A DNA stretch of 64,000 nucleotides from Pseudomonas sp. SST3 (GCF_003325755.1 NZ_QORI02000003.1:62001-126000), one strand, 5' to 3'. Counted from the first letter of the stretch, positions 9,192 to 17,597 are shown. A program made the numbers and translations. Notes: generated by a model from the letters alone, not told the origin.

Positions 9192-9207
9192 TATACTGCG
9201 CGGTATA
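9192..9207. promoter_or_regulatory. Probable TetR operator for the efflux operon
   Basis: TATACTGCGCGGTATA is a near-perfect 16-base palindrome (TATAC arms, GCGC core, one mismatched pair) in the 95-base gap between the adaptor and TetR genes. Its position fits repression of both divergent promoters; binding is inferred. Confidence 0.7.
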
Positions 9208-9247
9208 GTAAAAATACCGAACTCACCAGTCTAGTATTAAAACGCAC

Positions 9248-9892
9248 ATGGCAAAGAACCCACCCGCACCCTCTGGCCCAGGCCGTCCGAAGGATCCCGC
9301 CAAGCGCGAGGCCATCCTGATGGCCGCTCAGGTGTTGTTTCTCAACAATGGTTACGAAGGCAGCAGCATGGATGCCATCGCGGCCGAAGCTGGTGTCTCG
9401 AAGCTCACGCTGTATAGCCACTTCAAGGACAAGGAGGCGCTGTTCGGCGAGGCGGTGAAGACCACCTGCGAAACACGACTGCCGCGTAAGCTGTTCGTGC
9501 TCGAAGATGGCTGCTCGATCTCGGAGGTGCTGCTGGGCATCGGCCATGCGTTCCAGGCGCTGGTCAACAGTCCGGAGTCCATCGGTCTACACCGCGTCAT
9601 GGTGGCCATGGCGACGCAGAACCCGGCGCTTTCACGCATGTTTTTCGATGCCGGTCCGCAGCGCCTGCTGCTGGATCTCGAGCAACTGATCGTCCAGGCG
9701 AATCAGCACGGCATGCTGAGCGCGGATGAGCCCATGCGCGCGGCCGAGCACTTCTGCTCGTTGATCAAGGGCGCCGCGCACTTCCGCCTGCTCATCGGCT
9801 ACGCGGAGCTACCCGATCCCGAAGAATCGGCCAGACACGTGCAGGACTGCATCGCACTCTTCATGCGCGCCTACGGCACCTCGAAACCGTGA
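9248..9892 (+). CDS. TetR/AcrR family regulator of the divergent RND pump
   Basis: 214 residues. A basic N-terminal tail (GPGRPKDPAKR) leads into the TetR helix-turn-helix (about 17-63; SMDAIAAEAGVSKLTLYSHF), followed by an AefR-like C-terminal domain. This family typically represses RND pump operons and releases DNA on binding a drug or signal. It diverges from the adaptor-permease genes with a TATAC palindrome between. Autoregulation is likely. The inducing molecule cannot be read from sequence. Confidence 0.92.
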   Translation: MAKNPPAPSGPGRPKDPAKREAILMAAQVLFLNNGYEGSSMDAIAAEAGVSKLTLYSHFKDKEALFGEAVKTTCETRLPRKLFVLEDGCSISEVLLGIGHAFQALVNSPESIGLHRVMVAMATQNPALSRMFFDAGPQRLLLDLEQLIVQANQHGMLSADEPMRAAEHFCSLIKGAAHFRLLIGYAELPDPEESARHVQDCIALFMRAYGTSKP

Positions 9893-10036
9893 CGGACTGA
9901 GCCAGGACGAGTTCGACTCGATCAGCGATCGCACCGCATGCGACATCAAAGAGCCAATTGCGCGCAGGCAGACCTCGACGGCACCTGCCCTGCAGAAGCG
10001 AAACAGCGCGCTGTAGAAAAGCGCCCGGAAATTCGA

Positions 10037-11533
10037 CTACAGCGCCGACAAGGTGCGGAACTCGTCCTGGGCCAGCTGATCGGTCATACCGCTGACGAAG
10101 TCCTGCAGCATTCGACAACGGTAATAGAACTCCCACAGCGGCCAGTCGGGCGTGCCCTCAGCGTGCCCGTTCATCGCCTCGTGGTACGCCTTGATCAGCT
10201 GGCTAGGCAGCCGCCGGGCAAGCATCTGCAGGTGTGGCTCGCTACGACAACACGCTTCGGTCAAGGCCTGGAACGTTGCCGGAGCCACGCGCAGCAGCGG
10301 TGCGTAGGTATCCAGCAATCCCTGCAGGATTCGGTATCCCTGCAGCTGCAACGTTTCCACTTCGCGATGGCAGAAGACTCGGTCCATCGCCACATCCTTG
10401 AACGTCTGCACGATGGCGTTGGGTAGGCTGGCATCTTCGAGCAATGCCCGGTCCAGGGTGCCGTGATACACCGCCTCGATGTTTTCGATGAACTGCTGCG
10501 CCGCGTGCTGCACCAGCGGGTGGACGAGATTCACCCGCAACCAAATGAAGAACTCGCCAACCTTGTTGATCGACTCCTTCTGCGCGCGCGATTCGGCATA
10601 GTCAACCATGCTGCGAAAGCTGCGGCCGGTTGCCGCGATCGGCTCGTCTGGCGAACCGTGCTCGGCGAACTTGGCCTTCAACAGTTGCGACAGTTGTTCG
10701 ATAGTGAAGATACCCTTCTCCACCGAGTCCTCGATATCCGCCAGGCAGTAGGCGATGTCGTCGGCCGCTTCCATGATGTAAGCAACCGGATGGCGAGTAC
10801 CGGGCTGCAGATCCAATGCCGTTCGCAGGTCCGCGACGAAAGACTCCTCGGATAGATAGAAACCGGGTTTCTTGTGCAGGTAGGCGCCAGCCGTGCCTTT
10901 TTCCGGCTTCGGCGCATAGGCCGCACGAACGTACTTGAGCAGGCCAGCCGTCTGGGTATAAGTCAGGTTCAGCCGCAACAGGCTGACCACCAGGCGAATA
11001 GCCTGGGCGTTGCCTTCAAATTGCTTAAGATCGGCCAGCATGCGTTTGCGTAGCGCTGCATCGCCCTGCCCTGCCGGTACGGCAACCTCGAACAAGCCCT
11101 CCAGTTTGCCGCCGAACCATTCACCGATGGCGAACTCGCCAAAATGGCCGAAGGGTGGATTGCCGATGTCATGCATCAAGCAAGTCATCTCTACCAGGCT
11201 CTCCATCGCGCCCTCGAGCCCATCAAGACCATACTCCCCAGCCCTGCTGCCGAGCTGTTTGTATAGCGTGCGAACGATGAAACGACCGGTCTGCTGCACT
11301 TCCAGCGAGTGAGTCAAACGGCTGCGTACCGCCGCATTGCGCTCCAGCGGAAACACCTGAGTCTTCTGCTGCAGCCGACGCACTGCAGCGGAGTTGATGA
11401 TGCGCCCACGGTCGCTTTCGAATTGATCAATGACCAGCGACAGATCACCCTCAGACGCCTTCAGCCCAGGCTCCATGCGCCCATAGGGTCGCTGACGGGA
11501 GATCTTGTCCTTGAAATTGACAGGCCGGGGCAT
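10037..11533 (-). CDS. dgt: dGTP triphosphohydrolase
   Basis: 498 residues, close in length and sequence to the E. coli Dgt type. It hydrolyses dGTP to deoxyguanosine and triphosphate in the cytosol and so tunes dNTP pools. The HD metal site is intact: RLTHSLEVQQTGR near the N-terminus, CLMHDIGNPPFGHFGE near residue 120, and a later HPVAYIMEAADDIAY segment carrying the last Asp. The family signature SDRGRIINSAAVRRLQQK is also present. It stands alone on the minus strand. Proteins of this class can limit DNA phages, but nothing nearby marks it as part of a dedicated defence unit. Confidence 0.95.
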   Translation of the reverse strand: MPRPVNFKDKISRQRPYGRMEPGLKASEGDLSLVIDQFESDRGRIINSAAVRRLQQKTQVFPLERNAAVRSRLTHSLEVQQTGRFIVRTLYKQLGSRAGEYGLDGLEGAMESLVEMTCLMHDIGNPPFGHFGEFAIGEWFGGKLEGLFEVAVPAGQGDAALRKRMLADLKQFEGNAQAIRLVVSLLRLNLTYTQTAGLLKYVRAAYAPKPEKGTAGAYLHKKPGFYLSEESFVADLRTALDLQPGTRHPVAYIMEAADDIAYCLADIEDSVEKGIFTIEQLSQLLKAKFAEHGSPDEPIAATGRSFRSMVDYAESRAQKESINKVGEFFIWLRVNLVHPLVQHAAQQFIENIEAVYHGTLDRALLEDASLPNAIVQTFKDVAMDRVFCHREVETLQLQGYRILQGLLDTYAPLLRVAPATFQALTEACCRSEPHLQMLARRLPSQLIKAYHEAMNGHAEGTPDWPLWEFYYRCRMLQDFVSGMTDQLAQDEFRTLSAL

Positions 11534-11655
11534 GAGTTGCGCTCGCTGGTGAAAGAATCGCGAGCCTAGCGCGGCCCGCCGGCTTTACCAAGACCGCGTA
11601 CGTTACGCCGGGCTTGGTCGATTAGACTTCGCCGACCAGCCAGGAGCGAAGCCAC

Positions 11656-11844
11656 ATGAACCGGTCCGAATATCACCAGCAACATGCCGAACGTGCGACG
11701 GCCGAAGCGCGACGGCTGCTCGAACAGCAATCGGCACTAGGTCCGCGCTGGCTGGCCTGGGTCGCCACGGAGCTGTATCAGCTCAGCCCACCGGAATACG
11801 CCGCGATGGTTCGCCGCGAACTGGCCCGCCTCCAAAATGTTTGA
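11656..11844 (+). CDS. Small uncharacterised protein, 62 residues
   Basis: The ATG is preceded by AGGAG at a good distance. The product is helical and charged, with an Ala/Glu/Arg-rich first half and a WLAWVATELYQLSPPEYAAM segment. There is no signal peptide or membrane segment. It diverges from dgt and stands alone. I believe similar short proteins occur across Pseudomonas, but I know no function. Confidence 0.7.
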   Translation: MNRSEYHQQHAERATAEARRLLEQQSALGPRWLAWVATELYQLSPPEYAAMVRRELARLQNV

Positions 11845-12104
11845 GCCTCACCGTTTTTCGAAGCAGGCATCCTGCCTCGCCTGGATAATGAATTTCAGAT
11901 GCTGATCAGCCGGTTCAGGGACTAACGGCGCCCGCTCCAAAGGGCGTGGCCGCGGCGTAAAGCGGTGCTATCCAGCCCCGAGAATCAGGCGTAATCTCAA
12001 CGACGTCCTATCTCAAATCTCCTAGGCTCACTCCGAGGTGCACTGGCACAGAGCAGACCGACGCAGGGATGCACAACCCAGCCATCAATCCGCGAGGCGA
12101 CATC

Positions 12105-12236
12105 ATGAGCAAAGGTATGGATACAAAGAAGAATGCGAAAAAGAAACCGCTAAAGACCGCGCAGGAAAAGCGCGCGGCCAAACGAGAGAAAGCCAACGGA
12201 GCGACACCGCTACTGGGCAGCCACGCCGCCCGCTGA
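12105..12236 (+). CDS. Small lysine-rich protein, 43 residues
   Basis: A short open frame with GAGGCGA before the ATG. The product starts MSKGMDTKKNAKKKPLKT and is strongly basic (Lys/Arg/Ala). A GC-rich hairpin follows the stop by 15 bases. From memory, short MSKGMD-type Lys-rich proteins recur in Pseudomonas and related genera, with no known job; nucleic-acid binding is only a guess from charge. It sits alone between the 62-residue gene and eamA; bases 11845-12104 show nothing else. Confidence 0.65.
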   Translation: MSKGMDTKKNAKKKPLKTAQEKRAAKREKANGATPLLGSHAAR

Positions 12237-12251
12237 CATGCTCCAGTTGCA

Positions 12252-12281
12252 GCGCCCCGCCCGGCTCCCGGTGCGGGGCGC
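12252..12281. terminator. Rho-independent terminator-like hairpin
   Basis: GCGCCCCGC (12252-12260) pairs with GCGGGGCGC (12273-12281), followed on the plus strand by a short T-containing tail (GTTGTT). It lies between the convergent Lys-rich small gene and eamA and may serve both. Confidence 0.6.
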
Positions 12282-12288
12282 GTTGTTA

Positions 12289-13185
12289 TCAGGCCGGCGA
12301 ACCTCCGAATGCCGAGCGCAGACGGCCCACCACCCAGCCCCCGCCGACGTTGATCATCAACCCCAGCATTACCAACAGCGCACCGACGGCCTGCAGCATG
12401 CCCAGATGCTCGCCCAGCAGCAACGCGGCCGAAGTCAGCCCCACTACTGGCACCAGCAGGGAGAACGGTGCCACAGTATTGGCCGGATACCGCGACAACA
12501 GGCGACTCCATAGACTGTAGCCAAGGATGGTGGCGCCGAACGCCAGATAGACCAGCACCAGAGTCGAGCTCAGTCCTATCCCGCGCAGCGCACTCTCTAT
12601 CACCTCTGGCCCTTCCATCAACCAGGACAAGGCAAAGAACGGAATCGGCGGAATCAGGCTGCCCCAGACCACCAATCCAACCAGATTCACCTTACCCACC
12701 TTACGCGTGACGATGTTGCCCAACGCCCACATCGACGCCGCGCAGATGGTCAGTAAGAAGCCGGCCAGCGTCATGCTACGGTCACCTTGCATGCCGATCA
12801 GCAGCAGCCCTCCGGCGGCGATCAGCAATCCGATCAGATTGGTCGCACGTAATCGCTCACCGAGAAACAAAGCAGCGAAGAACAAGGTGAAGAACGCCTG
12901 CGACTGCAGCACCAGCGAGGCCAGCCCCGCCGGCATGCCAACTTTCATGGCGGAGAACAGAAAAGCGAACTGGCCCAGCGAAATGGTCGCGCCGTAAGCC
13001 AGCAGCCAGCGTAGCGGGATCTGCGGTCTCTTGATGAAGAGGATGGCGGGAAAAGCCGCGAGCGTGAATCGAAGCCCGCCGAGCAGCATCGGCGGGATGT
13101 CATCCAGGCCGATCTTGATCACAACGAAGTTCATGCCCCAGACGATGATCACGACCAGCGCCAGCAGCAGGTTCTTGGGCGCCAT
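12289..13185 (-). CDS. eamA: EamA-type drug/metabolite exporter (O-acetylserine/cysteine efflux family)
   Basis: 298 residues from the ATG at 13185, which has GGAGA just upstream; the longer frame to 13293 lacks support. Ten membrane helices in two EamA halves are apparent ([17 protein letters not shown] opening the first, LGNIVTRKV the second). It closely resembles E. coli EamA (YdeD), an inner-membrane exporter of cysteine-pathway metabolites, in length and in the [21 protein letters not shown] and [12 protein letters not shown] segments. The true substrate here is inference. It diverges from the yebC-family gene. Confidence 0.85.
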   Translation of the reverse strand: MAPKNLLLALVVIIVWGMNFVVIKIGLDDIPPMLLGGLRFTLAAFPAILFIKRPQIPLRWLLAYGATISLGQFAFLFSAMKVGMPAGLASLVLQSQAFFTLFFAALFLGERLRATNLIGLLIAAGGLLLIGMQGDRSMTLAGFLLTICAASMWALGNIVTRKVGKVNLVGLVVWGSLIPPIPFFALSWLMEGPEVIESALRGIGLSSTLVLVYLAFGATILGYSLWSRLLSRYPANTVAPFSLLVPVVGLTSAALLLGEHLGMLQAVGALLVMLGLMINVGGGWVVGRLRSAFGGSPA

Positions 13186-13408
13186 GGCAGTTTCTCCACA
13201 AGCAAAGACTTCATTAAAGCCTGCGCACGGCGTCGACGCACTCATACAGCGAACAGGCAAAACGACGATACAGTCGGCGGTGCCCCGCAGCATCGTCGCA
13301 CTTCTCTGTCGGACTATATGGCTCAGGCCGTGCCTGTATCAGCTGCAAGGGCTAGAATCGACGTCAATCGATAAACACCACCCGTTCCACATAATCACGA
13401 GAGTAACC

Positions 13409-14113
13409 ATGGGCGCACAGTGGAAAGCGAAACATAAGGAAGCGGCAGCCAATGCCAAGGGACGTACTTTCGGCAAGCTGTCGAAGGAAATCATGATCGC
13501 GGCCCGCAGCGGCGCCGACCCGGACATGAACCCTCGCCTGCGTCTGGTGGTGGAGCAAGCCAAGAAGGCTTCGATGCCGCGCGAAACCCTGGAACGCGCC
13601 ATCAAGAAAGGCGCGGGTCTGCTCGGCGAAAGCGTCCACTACGAGCGCACCACCTATGAAGGGTTCGCTCCTCATCAGGTGCCGCTGATCGTCGAGTGCC
13701 TGACCGACAACGTCAACCGCACCGTTGCCGAAATCCGCGTGCTGTTCCGCAAGGGTCAGCTCGGCGCGTCCGGCTCGGTGGCGTGGGACTTCGATCATTG
13801 CGGCATGATCGAAGCGGCACCGACCACCACCGATGCCGACCCCGAACTGGCTGCTATTGAAGCCGGTGCGCAAGATTTCGAGGCAGCCGAAGATGGCGCA
13901 ACGCTGTTCATCAGTGACGTGACCGACCTGGACATGGTTTGCCGTGCGCTGCCGGAACAGGGCTTCACCGTGCAGTCGGCACAGCTCGGCTATCGACCGA
14001 AGAACCCGGTCACGAGCCTGACCGACGCGCAGCTCGAGGAAGTCGAAGCCTTCCTCAACGCCATCGATGCCCACGACGATGTGCAAAATGTCTACGTCGG
14101 TCTGGCGGGCTGA
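13409..14113 (+). CDS. YebC/TACO1 family protein
   Basis: 234 residues from the ATG at 13409, where the typical family opening begins ([19 protein letters not shown]); an upstream in-frame extension runs through eamA territory and is rejected. It has the three-domain YebC layout: a basic N-terminal domain with [22 protein letters not shown], then [19 protein letters not shown], then [16 protein letters not shown]. Members act in translation elongation at difficult proline stretches or as transcriptional regulators. This copy reads MGAQWK rather than the MAGHSKW of the canonical RuvC-linked yebC, so it is likely the second YebC paralogue (YeeN-like). Confidence 0.9.
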   Translation: MGAQWKAKHKEAAANAKGRTFGKLSKEIMIAARSGADPDMNPRLRLVVEQAKKASMPRETLERAIKKGAGLLGESVHYERTTYEGFAPHQVPLIVECLTDNVNRTVAEIRVLFRKGQLGASGSVAWDFDHCGMIEAAPTTTDADPELAAIEAGAQDFEAAEDGATLFISDVTDLDMVCRALPEQGFTVQSAQLGYRPKNPVTSLTDAQLEEVEAFLNAIDAHDDVQNVYVGLAG

Positions 14114-14153
14114 CAGCGATCAGTTCGGACCTGAATCAGAAAGAGGCAAGGCA

Positions 14154-14498
14154 ATGAGCACCAACAAGCCGAACATACCCTATGCCCAGCGCGAACAGGG
14201 TTACCGTGAGAAGGCACTGAAAATGTACCCCTGGGTCTGCGGACGCTGCGCCCGGGAGTTCTCTGGCAAGCGGCTGAGCGAGTTGACGGTCCACCACAAG
14301 GATCACAACCACGACAACAATCCCGAGGACGGCTCCAATTGGGAACTGCTCTGTCTGTATTGCCATGACAACGAGCATTCACGCTACACGGACAACCAAT
14401 ATCACGCCGAAGCCAAACCGGGCGGCGATCTTGGCCCGAAGGAGACGTTCAAGGCGTTCGCCGGGCTGGGCGATCTACTCAAGAGCAAGCCGGACTGA
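14154..14498 (+). CDS. yajD: YajD-like HNH nuclease
   Basis: 114 residues, almost collinear with E. coli YajD. It has a zinc-stabilised HNH/beta-beta-alpha-metal core: CGRC, then LTVHHKDHNHDNNPEDGSNW with the catalytic His pair, then LLCLYCHDNEHS. The physiological DNA target is unknown; it is a stand-alone, widely conserved small HNH protein rather than a restriction enzyme with a partner. Its ATG is preceded by AGAGGCAAGGCA. It lies 40 bases after the YebC-family gene in the same direction. Confidence 0.92.
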   Translation: MSTNKPNIPYAQREQGYREKALKMYPWVCGRCAREFSGKRLSELTVHHKDHNHDNNPEDGSNWELLCLYCHDNEHSRYTDNQYHAEAKPGGDLGPKETFKAFAGLGDLLKSKPD

Positions 14499-14524
14499 TC
14501 CCAGCCCGGTCGCCTCGGTGCCGG

Positions 14525-14956
14525 TTACTTCACCAGCAGTACCGGTACCGAAACCTCATGAACCACCCGATTGGCAACCGAACCGAGCAGCATGCCGGTG
14601 AAACTCCCGAGCCCACGCGTACCCATCACCACGGTGTCACAGCCGAATTGCTGCACCGCAGCGTTCACCTGCTCCGCCACGTTACCCAGAATCGCGTGGG
14701 ACTGATGCGCGACTCCGGCCGTTTGCAGCGCTGTAGCGGCTTCTTCGATTGTCCGATGCGATTTATCGAGGAAGCTCTTGTTCAGCTCTTCAACCGCGTT
14801 TGCAGTGACGAATTCGCCGTATAGCACCGGTTCCTGCTGCACGTTCAACACATGTACCTGAAGCCGCTTAGGTGCGTCGGCGGCGAAATCGATGATGTAT
14901 TGCAGTGCTCGTTTGGCATTGTCCGAACCGTCGTAAGCTAGAAGAATATTGCGCAT
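14525..14956 (-). CDS. Universal stress protein (UspA family)
   Basis: 143 residues from the ATG at 14956 (MRNILLAYDGSDNAKRAL), which has GGAGA upstream. It is a single Usp domain with the ATP-binding signature GTRGLGSFTGMLLGSVANRV near the C-terminus (G-2x-G-9x-G-S type), so it belongs to the nucleotide-binding UspFG/MJ0577 branch. Such proteins accumulate in the cytosol on starvation or respiratory stress. It is convergent with yajD and divergent from the globin gene. Confidence 0.93.
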   Translation of the reverse strand: MRNILLAYDGSDNAKRALQYIIDFAADAPKRLQVHVLNVQQEPVLYGEFVTANAVEELNKSFLDKSHRTIEEAATALQTAGVAHQSHAILGNVAEQVNAAVQQFGCDTVVMGTRGLGSFTGMLLGSVANRVVHEVSVPVLLVK

Positions 14957-15079
14957 TGAGGGTCTCCGTCGATTGTTGGATACAGCATAGACCAACACCC
15001 AACCACGTCCGATCGCCAGGATCGGATCGGTTGCTCTGGATCAATACTTTGTAAAACGCCTCCATTTCAAGGCCAGCTC

Positions 15080-15517
15080 ATGAATACATTTAGCGCAGTT
15101 CCGTATGGCATCGCTGATGCCTCATTTCAGGCAGCTGGAGGCGAGACAGGCATCGAACGTCTGGTCGCAGACTTCTATCGGATCATGGACGAGACCGAAG
15201 CTGCCGCTTGCGTGCGACAGCTGTATCCGCAAGACCTTTGCAAATCGCGCGAACGGCTGGTGGCCTTTCTCTGTGGCTGGCTGGGCGGACCTCGCCGCTA
15301 CGCTGAGAAGTTCGGCAGCATCAGCATTCCGCAATTCCACACGCGCTGGAAAGTGGGAGAGGCCGAGCGAGACGCCTGGCTCGAATGCATGGCTCAAGCC
15401 ATTGCCAGGCAGCGCTATCCGGCGGACTTCGCCAACTACCTGTTGGCGCAGCTGCGCGTGCCGGCGGAACGTATTCTCCAAGCAGGACAACGGGCCTGCC
15501 CGGCGCACCCACACTAG
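15080..15517 (+). CDS. Group 2 truncated haemoglobin
   Basis: 145 residues of the 2-on-2 globin family. GGETGIERLVADFY opens the fold and FLCGWLGGPRRYAEKFG covers the E-helix with the group 2 Gly-Gly-Pro. The proximal His appears to be kept at QFH before TRWKVGEAERDAW, whose last Trp is the G8 position typical of group 2. It likely handles oxygen, nitric oxide or peroxide in the cytosol. It diverges from the Usp gene. The RWKV stretch replaces the more usual HxPFxI, so some local divergence is present. Confidence 0.9.
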   Translation: MNTFSAVPYGIADASFQAAGGETGIERLVADFYRIMDETEAAACVRQLYPQDLCKSRERLVAFLCGWLGGPRRYAEKFGSISIPQFHTRWKVGEAERDAWLECMAQAIARQRYPADFANYLLAQLRVPAERILQAGQRACPAHPH

Positions 15518-15520
15518 TCT

Positions 15521-15553
15521 GGTTCGGCTCACCATGGGCTGAGCGGCCGAACC
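15521..15553. other. Inverted repeat downstream of the globin gene
   Basis: GGTTCGGC (15521-15528) and GCCGAACC (15546-15553) form an exact 8-bp stem just after the globin stop and before the HAM1-like gene. There is no T-run, so it could be a weak terminator or a scar at the edge of the inserted two-gene unit. Confidence 0.45.
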
Positions 15554-15641
15554 CTGAGCTGATCGCTGCGTCATACCCATTGCGGGGGCACGATGCGCGC
15601 CCTGCGATCCTCGGTTCGAACAGCGCAGTCAGGTGAGTCCC

Positions 15642-16190
15642 ATGAAGATCCGCTTTGCCTCGGTCAACGAGCAGAAGATTCGCGATGCAGGTGAGTTTCT
15701 CGCGAAGAGCGGCATCGAGATCATCAATTTCCCGGTGCGCATCGTCGAGACCCAGACCGAAGACCTGCATCAGCTGGTCAGCGAAAAACTGTTGGATGCT
15801 TTCAAGCTGATCGGCAAACCGGTATTCGTCGAGCATTCCGGCCTGTTTATCAATAGCCTGAACGGCTTCCCCGGCGGCCTTACGCAAGTCTTCTGGGACC
15901 GCCTACACGCGGTGCGCTTCTCCGAGCTGATCGGCAGCCTGGACGATCCCACGGCAGTAGCACGCACCCTGATCGGCTACTGTGATGGCCGCAAGCGGCA
16001 TTTTTTCGAGGGCGAGGTCGCCGGCCGGATTTCTCGCGAGCCGGCGGGCGATGAAGGCTTCGAGTGGGACAATGTATTCATTCCCGACGGCTACTCCTGC
16101 ACCTTCGCCGAGCTAGGGGGCATCCATAATGATTTGTCCATGCGCAAACGGGCCCTGGAGGCCTTCGTCACACACCTCCGTGGGGCCTGA
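15642..16190 (+). CDS. HAM1/RdgB-like nucleotide-binding protein, catalytic Asp replaced (putative sensor)
   Basis: 182 residues from the ATG at 15642, with AGGTGA five bases upstream; a GTG at 15633 is the alternative. The fold is the non-canonical purine NTP pyrophosphatase: S7-V-N9-E-Q-K12 triphosphate site, SLNGFPGG (72-79), GFEWDNVFIP (139-148) and LSMRKRAL (165-172). Key changes from working enzymes: the D/E-D-S-G motif reads E64-H65-S66-G67, so the catalytic Asp is His; the ExN metal motif region reads SEK (47-49); and the base-recognising SHR reads SMR (166-168). It may therefore bind inosine/xanthosine-type dNTPs without cutting them. It is followed after 12 bases by the SIR2 gene, as in the KomB-KomC part of the Kongming defence system. 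The function here is inference. Confidence 0.85.
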   Translation: MKIRFASVNEQKIRDAGEFLAKSGIEIINFPVRIVETQTEDLHQLVSEKLLDAFKLIGKPVFVEHSGLFINSLNGFPGGLTQVFWDRLHAVRFSELIGSLDDPTAVARTLIGYCDGRKRHFFEGEVAGRISREPAGDEGFEWDNVFIPDGYSCTFAELGGIHNDLSMRKRALEAFVTHLRGA

Positions 16191-16202
16191 GAGAGGTAGT
16201 CG

Positions 16203-16994
16203 ATGCAGAAGCTTTTGGAGGCGTACCGGCACAACCGCCTGATTCTTTTCGTGGGCTCTGGCGTATCGGCCAACATCGGACTGCCACCGTGGCGCAACTT
16301 GATCGACGAGATTGCGCTACAGCTCGATTACGACCCTGACGTTTTCGATACCTACGGCAATTTCCTCTCGCTCGCAGAGTATTACCGCATCAAGAAGGGC
16401 AACATCGGACCACTGCGCAGCTGGATGGACCGCGAGTGGCACAGAGATATCGAAATTCGCGATTCGGAAATTCACCGGTTGATCGTGCAGGGACGCTTCC
16501 CCGCCATCTACACGACCAACTACGATCGCTGGCTGGAAAATGCCCATGACGCGCACGGCGTCAGCTACATCAAGATCGCCAATGCCAGCGATCTGGTAAA
16601 AGCCCGCGACGGCGTCCGGCAGATCGTCAAGTTTCATGGTGATTTTGATGATGACGACTCGATCGTGCTAGACGAAACCAGCTATTACGAGCGGCTGCAG
16701 TTCGAAACGCCGCTTGATATCAAGTTGCGCGCCGATACGTTGAGTAAAGCGGTACTGTTTATCGGTTACAGCCTCTCCGATACCAATATTCGGTTGTTGT
16801 TCTACAAGCTCTCGAAAATGTGGAATGAACACGAGACCCTTGGGGTCCGACCGATCTCGTATGTCTTTTCACACAAACCAAACCCGGTTCAGGAAGAAAT
16901 CCTCAGCCAATGGGGTATTCGAATGATTACATCAGAAGATGATGAGCCAGGACTGGCGCTGCAGAACTTTCTAAAGGAACTCGTGGAGGACTGA
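16203..16994 (+). CDS. SIR2-like domain protein, probable NAD-consuming effector
   Basis: 263 residues, a single SIR2_2-type Rossmann domain with no transmembrane segment. The NAD pocket is intact: [15 protein letters not shown] (16-30), TTNYD (104-108, catalytic Asn106), KFHGD (143-147, catalytic His145) and [10 protein letters not shown] (188-197). Free-standing SIR2_2 proteins in bacterial defence units generally hydrolyse NAD+ to stop phage growth. The start has AGAGGT upstream and lies 12 bases after the HAM1-like stop, so the two are co-translated and probably form one complex. The gene looks somewhat AT-richer than its neighbours by eye, consistent with acquisition. Defence activity is predicted, not shown. 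Confidence 0.88.
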   Translation: MQKLLEAYRHNRLILFVGSGVSANIGLPPWRNLIDEIALQLDYDPDVFDTYGNFLSLAEYYRIKKGNIGPLRSWMDREWHRDIEIRDSEIHRLIVQGRFPAIYTTNYDRWLENAHDAHGVSYIKIANASDLVKARDGVRQIVKFHGDFDDDDSIVLDETSYYERLQFETPLDIKLRADTLSKAVLFIGYSLSDTNIRLLFYKLSKMWNEHETLGVRPISYVFSHKPNPVQEEILSQWGIRMITSEDDEPGLALQNFLKELVED

Positions 16995-17046
16995 TCAGCC
17001 GCTTTCGCTGTTGCGCGACATCTAGCCAATCAGGCGAAGCGCAAAT

Positions 17047-17074
17047 AAGTGCGATGCCATTGGACATCGCACTT
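17047..17074. terminator. Bidirectional terminator after the SIR2 gene
   Basis: AAGTGCGATG (17047-17056) pairs exactly with CATCGCACTT (17065-17074) around an 8-base loop, between the convergent SIR2 and outer-membrane barrel genes. Confidence 0.7.
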
Positions 17075-17081
17075 CCTGGCC

Positions 17082-17597
17082 TCAGTAGTTGTAGCCGATG
17101 CCAACGCTGTAGAAGAAAGCCCCATCATCGTAGCGATCACGCGCATCGCTTCCACTCTTGAACAGGAACTGATATTCCGCCATCGCGGTGATGAACGTCT
17201 TGTCCTGCACCCAGTACTTCAGACCGACTTCCGGCCCCGCCATGAAGGTCTCATCGACCTCCTCGCCATAGATGCCGCCGACACTGAGCCCCACAAACGG
17301 ACGGGTATTGCCGCTACCGAAATGGTAGTCATAGAACACGCGGGTGGAACCGTCGAACTGCACACTCTCGCCCTCTGAATCACGGGCATTGACTGTTTGC
17401 CGGACGCCCCACATCGAGGACTCGTCCAGATAGGTGCCCCAACTACCCTGTAGAGAGAACACTGTATCGTCGAAGTCCTTGTCACTACTGCCCGCACCGC
17501 CCAACGTTACTTCGCGGTCGCCTGCCACCGGAGCGGCAACTGCAAACGCGGGAAGCATGGCGGCGACCAGGAGGGAAGTTTTGAAAAGTTTGTTCAT
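17082..17597 (-). CDS. Outer-membrane beta-barrel protein
   Basis: 171 residues from the ATG at 17597, with AGAGGT upstream. A Sec signal peptide (MNKLFKTSLLVAAMLPAFAVA) is followed by alternating beta strands with aromatic girdles. It ends GIGYNY with a terminal aromatic residue, as barrels inserted by BamA do. Segments VFYDYHFGSGNTRPFVGLSV and GPEVGLKYWV resemble OmpW/OprF-like small barrels. Substrate and role are unknown. It is convergent with the SIR2 gene. The bases upstream to 17845 hold no further gene that I can see. Confidence 0.85.
   Translation of the reverse strand: MNKLFKTSLLVAAMLPAFAVAAPVAGDREVTLGGAGSSDKDFDDTVFSLQGSWGTYLDESSMWGVRQTVNARDSEGESVQFDGSTRVFYDYHFGSGNTRPFVGLSVGGIYGEEVDETFMAGPEVGLKYWVQDKTFITAMAEYQFLFKSGSDARDRYDDGAFFYSVGIGYNY

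Noticed and set aside
10037..11533. Dgt as a dedicated anti-phage dNTP-depletion enzyme
   Set aside because: The sequence and length match the housekeeping Dgt type, and it has no partner gene or retron/defence neighbour.
13031..13408. N-terminal extension of the YebC-family protein
   Set aside because: The in-frame upstream codons run antisense to eamA; the family start MGAQWK lies at 13409.
14154..14498. HNH gene as part of a restriction or homing system
   Set aside because: It matches the widely conserved solitary YajD and has no methyltransferase or intron context.
15080..15517. Truncated globin as a third member of the HAM1-SIR2 unit
   Set aside because: It is separated by 124 bases and an inverted repeat from the HAM1-like gene and is an ordinary group 2 globin; there is no deaminase-like sequence in or near it.
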